NCBI GenBank assembly: GCA_029582165.1
Contig: CM055881.1
Span: forward strand, 25,959,594 to 26,023,593
Length of the DNA stretch: 64,000 nt
Origin: Portulaca oleracea
Lineage: Eukaryota; Streptophyta; Magnoliopsida; Caryophyllales; Portulacaceae
Direction of reading: 5' to 3'
A program made the position numbers and the translations under genes. The notes under the pieces were generated by a model. The model worked only from the letters and a program-made list of their open reading frames with translations. It was not told where the DNA came from and made no database searches. Within the stretch, counting starts at the first letter, position 1, and each line of letters starts with the position of its first letter. This document shows, one piece after another, positions 54,231 to 64,000 of the stretch.

Positions 54231-57079
54231 ATGTTGGGAGTGTTTGCAGACAAGTTAGCATCCCTAGGCCAGTCGGTATCTGTATGCAGCCGTCTTGCCC
54301 TATATGTCTTAGATTGACTAATTTGTAGAATCCTTTAGGAAATGTGTACACTTTGCTCAGTCTCAATGTTTGCAAGCAATAAAGGTTAGTTAAACCATCA
54401 GGAAGACTTTCAACGTTAGGATTTCCAGATATGTCTAAGTACCTCAAATGCTTCAACTCCCCTATCGAATCTGGCAACTCTATCAGACCAACACTAACCA
54501 AGCTTAAGGCACACAAGTACTTGATCGTCTTCATATTGAAACCGTCCAATTTAAAGGTGTTGAGACGTCGTAACAATAGTGAACGCAAGTTGTCGCCATT
54601 TTTCAATGTCATCAAACCTTGTTGCTGTGAGCCTAGCAATGATATGTGTCAAACCCCCTGAGTAACATCATTCTTAGAAAGGGCTCGTGCTAGAGCATGA
54701 ACGACATCATGCATCTTACAGCTCTTCACATGACCAAGTAAATCGTCCAGCTTCACATCTTGGTAAAGGGAATTATTCAGCAAAGCGTGGAAATAGTCTT
54801 CTCCAACTCGCTCCATTTCGTCGTGTGGATGTTGAAGAAAGCCCTGAGCCATCCAAAGTTGGATCAACATATCCTTTTGGATAACCTCATCTTCTTGAAA
54901 CATTGCACAATATACAAAGCATCTTCGAAGTGCAACGGAGGGCAAATACTTGACACTCAGCTTTATGGAAGGCAGGGTCATGACATCTTCTTCGTGCCAT
55001 ATTCCGCACATACTTTGTAAACAAATTCTCAAAGGATGCCATTGAAATGTATTCCAAACATCATCCAACACAAGTAAAAATCTATTCTCTTGCAACTTTT
55101 CTTGAAGGCTTTGTTTAACAACCTCAATGGCTACCATGGTGGATGCTCCTCCCAACTGCTCATTCATGGATTTTAACACTCTTTCCAGGTCAAAATCAAG
55201 GGCGACACAAACCCAAATTCATTTTCGAAAGTATTCCTTCACTTGTGTTGTCTCAAAGATGTTTCGGCATAATGCTGTCTTTCCTAAGCCTGCATGAATT
55301 GCGTTAATAATCAGTAGTAAACTATATCAAAATCAAGGTCTCAAGAATCATCTACTGTTTTTTTAAAAAGTTTTTTTGGGTAGCCAAGGATGGAGGCTTC
55401 TACTTTCCATAAAGTAATTCTAATTTAATGCATCCCTTCCAAAAACTGGGGCTTGTTTCTTGTATTAACTTTAAAATTACTACGGTTGTCTGAGTAGCAG
55501 ATACCATCAAACAAACTCTAATTGATTTAATGAATCATTCCCAGTTTCATAGTTTGAATTAGTTCATACTTACACATGTATAGCTTAATCTTTAAAACAA
55601 ACATATGACTATTGGCAGGATCAACCACGTAGCCGTCCCGAACAAATGAAGGGTCAACACACAAACGCAATTATATGCCCGCGCATATATTTCTGGACTA
55701 TTTTCTTTAAACTGTTACCATTTTATCAACTTTTCTTAACTGGAAACTGGAGGAAAACAAAGTCTTTACGTCACCAAGTTTGCATCACGTATCAAGGCTT
55801 AGCCTTGTAAAAGAACTTTCTACTTCTAACTTCTAAAAGAATTTTAACAATATAACGTAAATCCTTAAAATAATTAATAATGACCCCATACAATATCTCT
55901 CATATTTTAACAAACTTTGTGGAAGACTTTTTTTAAAGTTATGTTATGACAAATAAGTTACATTATAATAATTTCATTAATGTGATTAGTAATTTATGAG
56001 TTGATGAGTTTTAACAGTAAATTCAAATAAATTACTAGTCATTATTATATTCATTAAAAAAGACACCACAAAATTTTATCTCATTATCAATTTATGATGA
56101 GTCCGTCATACACAAAACCTTTGGTTAAATATGATAACAAGTGTTAATTAATGATGCAAATTTGTAATAACAGTGTAGTCGTGAGTCATCTACCGTGTAT
56201 TTCAAATAATGTCAAATGCCAGTGAGGAGGAATAGAAGAAAGCCATTGAAGGGAATCCAAGTCTGTCATATATATTAGATAGACCAATTTTTATATAAAT
56301 TTTTTTTTGATAAAAATGATAATTTAAAAAATGTTGATAAATTTTGTAACAAGGTTTATAAATTTACAATGTAAAGTTATAATAAATATTGATGATTTTT
56401 TTCAATAAAAAATATCGTATCTTAGTAGGTAATTTGAGGTGTACCATATAGCACTTGAATATTTATAGTTTTGATTTTTCATGATTTCCGAACACTTTCT
56501 ACTTTGATTAACTTTTTTTATTTTATTTTATAGTACTAGTTATTCACACTTGAGTATTATCTCAAATTTTGTCCTTTTAGGCATTGTCCATGTATTGAAT
56601 TGAAATAGTGGTATTACCAACCAATTCACCATGGCAATGAGAGAAGGGGAAAAGGCCAAAAAGGAGAGGAAAAACTCGTTTTTTTCAATCTTAATGGCTA
56701 AGTTAGGATAAGTTGGGATAACTTATGATGTTTTTTTGGGGAATTGTGTTAGATTTGGATAAGTTAGAATAAGTTGGGAAAGTTATATCAAACCTAACCA
56801 AAGAACAGAGTGTAGAATAGTAGTACGTTCATAGCAGTTGAAAAATTGTGTAAAAATGATTTTGATCGCTTGGGTCTAAAGCAGAGTACATAAGCCGTTT
56901 TTGGGTCTAAAGCAGAGTAATTAGTTTTGTTAGTTTTACTTCCACACTCTATGGAAAGAGATCAATTGTTTTTCAATAAAGACCTAAAGTAGTGTTTTGA
57001 TATCCTTTTTCCAAAGTCACAAATTACTAGCATGATCAATTGTTTTTCGCTTTGAAGTTTTTGAGACTTGAATTGATCC

Positions 57080-57430
57080 GAGTTTAGTTACTGTTGAGGC
57101 ATTAATGGGTCGGCTTCTCATGAGTTCAGTTACTCTTGCTCAAGTCTAGCTCTGCTACCATGTGAAATCGTGTTAAAAAAAAACTTAAGCTTATAGTTGA
57201 CGTGGTCCCACATGGTATTAGAGCCAGACTGATGAATAAGGGGTCTCAAGCTCAAATCTCAGCACCTCCCATATTCATTTGTGCAAGGTAAAGAGGACCT
57301 TTACAACATCTACACTTCAAGCCTAAAGGACATGCGCGTGATGGGACGTGTTAGAATATAAAACTATTATTGATCTTCAACCATCAGCTTAAGTTTTTGG
57401 TTGAGATGGTTTTATACCATAAACATTGAT
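57080..57430 (+). repeat. possible TRIM or LTR relic
   Basis: TGGTATTAGAGCC (about 57210) resembles a Met-tRNA primer site. About 140 bases on, TGTTAGAATATAAAACT looks like an LTR start, and ACTTAAGCTTATAG / CAGCTTAAGTTTTTGG repeat on both sides. Borders and duplication were not found. Confidence 0.35.
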
Positions 57431-58679
57431 GGATTTAAAAGAATGATTCTTTCTTCATCTATAAATATAAGATGGCACAATTTTTAAACTCAATAAAGAC
57501 AAAATTAGTGACTTTACTAAAGATGTATGTGATGTCCATATCTTAGGCCCACGAATATTTCCACCAAAAAAAGAAAAGATGATTAGTCTTATGTTAGGAT
57601 GTGATTCCATTCCATACGTGAATTAGGAGGATATGGTGGCGTTGTTTTTGTCCATTACTTCTTTTTTAGTGATATTAGTGTGGTCACCTAGTGCGCTAAT
57701 CCGACAATAATAAATATCAATTTGGATATTCAAATTTCAAATTAACATCTATTTATTTATGATGCATATTGAAAATATATAACAAAACGACTAAAGTATA
57801 GTTATATGATTTTGTTTTGTCTAAATAAAATTGTTGGATTAACAAATAATTATCATCGATCTATATAATATATATAATTCACTAATTATTATTTAATCAC
57901 AAATCAAAAAAATATATAAAAATACCTTGTGTCCATATATAAATATAAATATGTTTCATTAAAGAGCTCTGGTACTTAAAATGCATCACAAATATTGTGA
58001 CTTAAGAATATAATGAGGTTTAGTTTTCTTGGATAATTAAGCAATTATAAATTTAAGGAATTATCCATTTTCTTTGCAATGGTAAACTACTCACAATATT
58101 TTTCTACCTACTTCTACCTAATTGTACTTTTTCTAACTAACTTACCTAACATATACAAGTTTTCTACCTTTTTAAAACAACTCATTGCCTACTTCTAACT
58201 ACTTCTGCATAAACTACCCAGACTTATCCAAAGCTACCTAACCTTACTTACCCAACTTTTATAAACTCATCAAAAGAATAGGGGGGAGTATTATTCTAGC
58301 CAATATTCATAATGATATGTGCCTAAATTGTCCTTCATTATGTTAGAATAAATGAGCCTTCAAAGGATTCGAGATATCAAATACAAAAATAATATTAGGA
58401 AACAAATCAGTGTAAAGGAGCTAAGAAAATATGTTGAAATTAGGCTTAAAAAACATAAGTAAATTGAACATAACAAACTATGTAAAATCAGTAAGCTACT
58501 GAAATATATAAATGATATTGATAAAAAAAATTTGTATAAAGGAGGTAATTAAGAAAATATGTTGAAATTAGGCTTGAATGTACACTTGATTTATAAATAA
58601 TACCAATAATAATTATAATAATAATAATATAATATATTAATAAAATTTATTATCACCAAGGAATTTTAGTAAATTTAAA

Positions 58680-58753
58680 GTAGGACATTATTATTATTAT
58701 TATTATAATAATAATAATCAAAAGTAGTAGTATTTATTTTTTATATTAGTATA

Positions 58754-58799
<46 letters not shown>

Positions 58800-58987
58800 C
58801 GTCAAACATTTACAAAATAAAAAAGGAAAATAAAATCATTTATGACATAATGAAGGGCAATTTAGGAAGTTAAAAGTGGGGCATTCTTGTAGCTTATCCC
58901 TTTTTTATATTGTAAATAAAATCATTTATGACATAATGAAGGGCAATTTAGGAAAATAAAAGTGGGCCATTCTTGTAGCTTATTCCC

Positions 58988-59043
<56 letters not shown>
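58680..59043. repeat. microsatellite cluster and 85-bp duplicated block in the CNL intron
   Basis: (TTA)n/(TAA)n at 58688-58718, (GAT)n at 58755-58800 and (AAT)n at 58988-59043. Between them a block (AATAAAATCATTTATGACAT...TTCTTGTAGCTTA) occurs twice (58829-58900 and 58915-58982). Confidence 0.9.
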
Positions 59044-59044
<1 letters not shown>

Positions 59045-59097
59045 GTCAAATATTTACAAAATAAAAAAGGAAAATAAAATCGTATAAAAATGAAAAG

Positions 59098-59320
59098 TCG
59101 GAGAAACACTGTAAATTCATTAAAAATCATAGTAAATTGTTATACTAAGTTTTTAATCAAATATTACGCAAAATTTATGATATTTAGGGTATACTCTCGG
59201 TGGTGTCCTACAAGAATTCAATTTAACTTTTGTTTAGGACCACTAAGATTCAACATGAACGTAAAGATTATTATTATACAATTGATGAAAGTAGGAATTA
59301 TTAGAAACCAATTTTCCTAT
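59098..59320. mobile_element. truncated AGGAAAATTGG-type MITE, inverted
   Basis: Ends CCAATTTTCCT at about 59320. It carries GGGTATACTCTCGGTGGTGT, the complement of the ACC-CGAGTGTATACC segment of the copies at 31.7 and 42.0 kb. One end is missing. Confidence 0.65.
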
Positions 59321-60640
59321 AGAATTATGGTTTCTAAAAGTATTTTTCGCTTTAATAATTCATATGTAACCAAATCAATATAATAAATTATAATATATGT
59401 AGTGAAAAGTCTTAAAAATTTGATTGAACATACCTCACGGGTATCATCAAATATTTTATAAGACCTCCCAGCTACAATGATTGTCTGAGAGGCTTTTTGG
59501 AGATGACGTTTTGAATGATTTTATATGAATAGGTGATATATTAAAGTGGCTTACAAAATGAATTAATTATGAGTCAACAATGGTTGAAATTGATTAATTA
59601 ACCCTCTTTCTCATATTATTTCTCATATATTTATTATTATACGGTCATCAATGATTATCTCTGGCCAATAATATTTTATATAATATTTTATTATTAAATT
59701 ACAATATTATATTTTTATGAGAATTTTTTAATTATGAACCTAATGATAATGCTTTTATATAATATTATATTACACATATTGGAAAATTCATGGTCAAAAT
59801 ATTCAAAATTTGACTGATGCATAGATTTAGGCGACATATAAAATTGGGAGGAGGGACTTGATACCTGCCATTCCACAGACACCAATGACAGTGAGAAGTT
59901 CGGTGCGGTTACTACTCCACATGTTCCATTTGCCATTGGAGTTGCCTCCATGTCTGATTGCCCTCTAAATGAGATGAATCAACAATATTAGCACCAGGAG
60001 TACTACTTGTACAAGCAACATCAACTGGCTTGATTCCATACTGGTTTGCCTCGGCAAAGACATCTGCGATGGATTCCTTCAATGACTTCACTCGATGAAC
60101 CATTTTGAAGTGGAATATCAATGGATTGAACGAAAGAGAGAACCAAAAAACTCGTGCCTTGGTCTTTAGAGCTCGCTCGCCTTTCAAGCCCCTCAGGGCG
60201 AGCTTGCGCTTTAGGGCTTGATAGGCACACTCATCCACCACATCCTCAGCTCTATATACCACTTGGGCTGCCTTTCTCAACCACTCCTTCAAGACCTCAT
60301 TATGCTCAAATCGGGACGACCCAGATCCAAATCCGATAACATGGGACTCAGCATGCTTAGCTTACGCTCCAGGGCCTTTAATTCGTCCTTGAATCCCCAC
60401 GCCAACATTATCTCGTCTTCGATGCGGGCCACCACAACCTTCAAAACAAACTCGGCCGACCCCTTTGCCAACTAGACACCCAAGGCTTCCATGTTGATCG
60501 ATCTCTTTCTTGTGGGAATTTGTGAATGACAATTGTAAGCTTATGTAATTAGTAATATTAATTAGTTTGCATATGCATGCTTACTACCCTTGGTGATATG
60601 CCCTTGTTATTTATAGTCTACTGCGAATGCCATCGTTATT

Positions 60641-60976
60641 AAGAAAGGAAGATGATGCTAACTCACTCCCTAAGTTAAGTACCTAAGTTCCTTATAAGAC
60701 TATACACACCCAAAAAATAGTCGAGACTATGTCCTTCAGATTGGTAGGTTTAAAGAAAGGAAGATGATGCTAACACACTCCCCAAGTTAAGTACCCAAGT
60801 TCCTTATAAGACTATACAGACCCAAAGAATAATCGAGGCTATGTCCTTCAGATTGGTAGGTTTAAAGAAAGGAAGATGATGCTAACTCACTCCCCAAGTT
60901 AAGTACTAGAGTTCCTTGTAAGACTATACACACCCAAAGAATAATCGAGGCTATGTCCTTCAAATTGGTAGGTTTA
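60641..60976. repeat. three tandem copies of a 112-bp unit
   Basis: Units start at 60641, 60753 and 60865 (AAGAAAGGAAGATGATGCTA) and are over 90% alike. The array lies 150 bp upstream of the CNL start codon, in its former promoter. Confidence 0.95.
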
Positions 60977-61159
60977 ATCATACCTTACTTGATTTTACCT
61001 TAACATAAAAAAAAAAGACTATACTTTTAGATAATTTATATTCAAAGTTCTTTATTCAACTCACAGAATTCACTTAAAAATAAAAAAGAAATAGATGATG
61101 TGATATTTACCTATCTCCACTACTTTCTTGACATAACTTTACTTTACTTACTTTATTTA

Positions 61160-61383
61160 GGCTTTGTTCTTTTATGCGGTAGGCACCGCAATCTTTAATT
61201 TCTACCACACTTTAGAACATCACACTGCACTGCAATCATTACTAATATATTTCCTCACTTTTCTCCTCAACTTTTCAAATTCTCTCTCCTTACCTACACT
61301 ACTTACCACAACTCTAGTTAGCCCAACTCACCACATGTTTCAAATTCCACCACACCGCACCAACCGCATAAAAGAATGGAATC
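61160..61383. mobile_element. Tourist-like MITE (224 bp)
   Basis: Ends GGCTTTGTTCTTTTATGCGG and the complement of CCGCATAAAAGAATGGAATC, flanked by TTA on both sides. Same family as 19226 and 26461. Confidence 0.82.
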
Positions 61384-61509
61384 TTAATAGCCCAAACGTT
61401 TATATATATATATATAAAAGCCCTAACTTTTGTTTTGGTACAGAGGAGGGGCAACGCCAATTTTTCTTTTTTAAGGAAGAAGCGCCAAAATGAGCGCACT
61501 AATTATTTG

Positions 61510-62895
61510 TAATCAAGGTAACAGATTCCTCGAGCCCTTCCTCCAACCAAAACCGATCACCTGATTCATAGGGTTGAAGGTGAGTCAGGGAATGAGCAAC
61601 TCTATTCCCCGCTTTATCTATATGGTGCCAAGATATAATTGAAAAATGAGCTGCTAACTTCTGGATTTCTTCGATGATTACCCCAATAGCATTTTGACCC
61701 TAGAAATCTCCTTTAAGCTTTTGGATAAGTGTGAAGCAGTCTCCATCTACCATGATTGTTCTGAAGCCCGTGCCCCATGTTGTTTGCAAGCCAAAAAGGC
61801 ATGCTTGGGCTTCCTTAGTTTCAACCCCAGAAAAACCTTGGGCTGCTTCTTCCCCACTACAACTACAACCCCGTCGTCAGTACGGATAACAAACCCCCAT
61901 CCACGTCCTCAACCCCAAATTTTTGCTGCATCGAAAGTAAGCTTCCATATCTCATTGGGGGGTGGTGTCCAGTGGACTGTGGGCTTCAAGGTTGCAGTTT
62001 GGTGCATAGGTGGGAGGGAGTGGAAATCTGTCAAGGTGTCTCTAACTATTCTCCAAAAAAATCTCCACTGGGATTTGCACTCCTTGACAAACATATTTGT
62101 TCCTTACATTCCAACACTGCCACACCACTCCTATGTATGTTTCCAGTAATTTGTTATCCATTTCATTCATATCCTTGTAGATATAATCAATGGTCCTAGG
62201 ATAGCTTGGTTCCTAGTAGGACATATCAATATCCGAGATCTCCCAAAGAGCAACAGATGGGGGGAACGCAAAGATGCTATGTACATTGGTCTCGGAGTTG
62301 TAACCACATACTCGACATCTCCCATCCAGAGCTTGGATTCTCCTGTTTAGAGCTCCTGTTAACGGGAGAATTTCCTGACCCAAACGTCACGCAAACATTC
62401 GGATACGAGGAGGAATTTTCATTCCCCAAAGCCTTTTCCACACCTTCGTGTTTGCTGCACTACTTGCAGATGAGTTGTGTGCTTGCTTGGCTTGTAAGAT
62501 CAAATTATATCATGTTTTCACACTATAATGCCCATATGTAGTGTCCTTTCAGGCCAGTCTATTTTTCTTACGCGCATTGCATAACGGCAAAGATGTTATA
62601 ACCTCCACATCTTCGGGAAGAAACGTTTGCTGTATGAGTTGTAGATTCCAAGTCCCCTTGGCGACATTTACAAGCTCAATCACCATTGTGAACTTTGGTG
62701 CACTCGCCGGGGTGGGGGTTGGGGCGGTGGTGGGGGTGTGGAATAACTCTAAAAGAAGGCTCACGGGCTAGCCATTAGTCTTCTTAAAGCCAGATTTGGG
62801 TCCCATCTCCCACCACCCATGTCATCCCACTTTGCACAAGCTCCTTAGCTTCAAGAATACTTTGCCAAGCCTTTTTAATAGCCCTAATTTAATGT
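61510..62895 (-). pseudogene. LINE 3' remnant: zf-RVT and RNase H-like domain
   Basis: On the minus strand it begins near 62890 with AIKKAWQSILEAKELVQSG and MTWVVGDGTQIWL, the zf-RVT-proximal segment of plant LINE polyproteins. After a degraded middle part it ends with an RNase H-like domain: NEIWKLTFDAAKIWG, GRGWGFVIRTDDG, IMVDGDCFTLIQKLKGDF, GVIIEEIQKLAAHF and KAGNRVAHSLTHL. Stops and frame changes occur throughout (for example TGA after AAKIWG). Reverse transcriptase and endonuclease are missing, and no poly(A) tail or flanking duplication was identified. Confidence 0.8.
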
Positions 62896-63182
62896 AACCC
62901 AATTCACAAATAAAAGGAACCAAAGTACAAATGTCGAGTGCTCAAATTAAAATGCCATTAAATTTATCCCAAACACAAAAAATGTCACCGAAAATTTTCA
63001 GTTAACTCTCTACCAATTAACTTAATCAAAGCGACAAAAATGTTGTTAAGATGACTTGTTAACTATTGTAAAGATAAAAGTTATTTTTGATATATTTTTT
63101 TGGTAAATTCTCTTTCCTCCTTATCTCTTATCCTCTTTTTCGTCCTCTCGATCTATACTTATCAGTTGGCACAAGTTCAGTA
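62896..63182. other. non-genic spacer
   Basis: AT-rich, no gene or repeat border seen. Confidence 0.5.
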
Positions 63183-63436
63183 TTACCTTTGATATTATTT
63201 GTCCTCTTTAAAAATTGTGCAACTAAATTTAAAAAGTTTTGACTTTAAATTTCTCAATCTATACAATGATTTGTTAAATAAAATTACAACCATTATATTC
63301 ATAATGAAAAATACTATCATATAAATATAATATTTTAATTATTAATAAAATATTATATAAAAAATGTATCAATCAAAGTGCGATATTGAAAACCCTAACA
63401 GTCAATAAAGTGCCAAATAATATGCAACGGAGGGAG
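63183..63436. mobile_element. Stowaway-type MITE upstream of the F-box gene
   Basis: Right end CAACGGAGGGAG followed by TA. The left end is near TATTACCTTTGATATTATTT and more diverged. It lies about 240 bp upstream of the F-box start codon. Confidence 0.65.
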
Positions 63437-63673
63437 TAAGTACTCCAGAAATATCCACTTTGATACTTGGCCCATTTCAGGCCCAACCGGCTATACTCCC
63501 ATGGGCCTTGACTTTTACAAAGCCTGCCTAATATCAGCAGAAAAGCATCGTCAACTCCAAGTTCCACTCAAACTGCTCAACTCAACCCAGATTCCGATCA
63601 CTTTCCCACTAATTCGTCCCGCCGGTAAACACCCTTATTTCCGGCGTAACTTTTCGATTAGCGACGGTTGAAG

Positions 63674-64000
63674 ATGGATACGGGAAGCTTCTGGGACCTT
63701 CCAGAGGAGATCACCTTCGACATACTCTCCCGACTACCGGCGAAATCCGTCGGAATTTGCCAGTGCGTATGGAAGCCATGGCGAGATCTTCTTTCCCGAC
63801 CCGAATTCATCAAAGCCCACCTCCATCGGAGCAGAAATACCACAACAATCACTCACAATTACAGACTACGAGCATTCTCGTGTGTAGTATGTCTCCTTGA
63901 GTGATGCGCACCAAGTGTTCGTCAAAATTACCCTGTCAAAAATCAAGCCCCTTGTCACTGAAGACGGTACGCCTGTCCATTACGATTACGATTCTTGTGA
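63674..64000 (+). CDS. F-box protein, 5' part, with frameshift; runs off the window
   Basis: The ATG at 63674 starts MDTGSFWDLPEEITFDIL. An F-box follows (LPEEITFDILSRLPAKSVG, CVWKPWRDLLSRPEFIKAH, residues 9-52) that would bind a SKP1-like subunit of an SCF ubiquitin ligase. After LRAFSC the frame closes at 63904. The next frame continues without stops as VSLSDAHQVFVKITLSKIKP and VTEDGTPVHYDYDSC to the window end, as expected for the F-box-associated region. A single-base change near 63885 is therefore likely. Whether it is a pseudogene or a sequence error cannot be decided here. The substrate is unknown. Confidence 0.75.

Larger units (their letters stand above)
55290..59865 (-). other. 4.6-kb intron of the CNL pseudogene
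   Basis: Lies between CAG|GTATCAAG (donor) and TGCAG|GC (acceptor) on the minus strand. AT-rich, with no coding sequence except short chance frames. Contents include a retroelement relic with ATGGTATTAGAGCC near 57210, several MITE-like stretches, and the microsatellite cluster at 58.6-59.05 kb. Confidence 0.75.
51384..60492 (-). pseudogene. CC-NBS-LRR (CNL) disease-resistance pseudogene with nested LINE
   Basis: From the ATG at 60492, exon 1 (to 59866) encodes an Rx-like coiled coil (FVLKVVVARIEDEIMLAWG, EWLRKAAQVVYRAEDVVDE) and the first half of the P-loop (VIGVCGMAG). Exon 2 from 55289 completes it (LGKTALCRNIF), followed by kinase-2 LLVLDDVW and MHDVVHALARAL. LRRs run to 54231 and, beyond the LINE, from 52413 to 51384. 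CNL proteins detect pathogen effectors. Lesions: TAG at codon 7, a frameshift near 60315, TGA near 55220 after FRK, loss of the RNBS-B/GLPL part after kinase 2, a stop near 54650, the LINE insertion and a frameshift near 51600. The intron of 4576 bp splits the P-loop glycine codon. It is inactive as a full receptor. Confidence 0.9.

Overview
The window is nuclear DNA of a flowering plant, almost certainly a eudicot. It carries intron-containing genes of plant-only families (MIKC MADS-box, CBL calcium sensor, ubiquitin-like PI4K gamma, CC-NBS-LRR, F-box). The rest is AT-rich DNA packed with LTR retrotransposons, TRIMs, LINEs, MULEs, Helitron ends and MITEs. The species cannot be fixed from the sequence alone.

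Layout. 1-3500: a decayed MULE transposase (minus strand) split by a 1.26-kb solo LTR with target duplication ATCAT. 3.6-5.7 kb: a TA microsatellite, a very AT-rich block and an old LTR fragment. 5763-14210: one complete, young LTR element on the minus strand with two 3.85-kb LTRs around only 741 bp (PBS, PPT, target duplication GAATT, no gag or pol). It sits in an older LTR-like sequence that also received a MITE and a 671-bp TRIM (15119-15789, target duplication ATAGT). 18.1-22.6 kb: a seven-exon B-sister MADS-box gene (+). 23.9-26.3 kb: a type II PI 4-kinase gamma gene (-) with two ubiquitin-like domains and one apparent single-base frameshift. 26.5-35.5 kb: repeats only (Tourist, Stowaway and hAT-type MITEs, a copia-like LTR, a Helitron 3' end, microsatellites). 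35.5-37.0 kb: an intact eight-exon CBL4/SOS3-like calcium sensor (-), with a 1.7-kb MULE-type inverted-repeat element 0.6 kb upstream. 39.3-43.4 kb: MITEs and a LINE fragment. 43418-48529: a composite retroelement in which Cassandra TRIM LTRs (with 5S-rRNA-like segments) enclose a 3.6-kb LTR and an internally deleted gag-pol remnant of a Ty3/gypsy element, all inside one pair of GTATC target duplications. 49.9-51.2 kb: a degenerate TTGATGTTCAT array. 51.4-60.5 kb: a CC-NBS-LRR pseudogene (-) with stops, frameshifts, a 4.6-kb intron inside the P-loop codons and a 1.8-kb ORF1-only LINE with a 13-bp target duplication. 60.6-64 kb: a 3 x 112-bp tandem repeat, MITEs, a LINE 3' remnant and the start of an F-box gene with a frameshift that runs off the window.

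The genes are unrelated single loci, not a pathway cluster. The most unusual object is the Cassandra/gypsy composite at 43.4-48.5 kb: its alternating LTR and internal order (A-intB-B-intA-A on the minus strand) within one target-site duplication looks like a template-switch recombinant between a TRIM and a long-LTR element. The long-LTR, nearly empty element at 5.8-14.2 kb is a second notable non-autonomous form that shares sequence modules with it.
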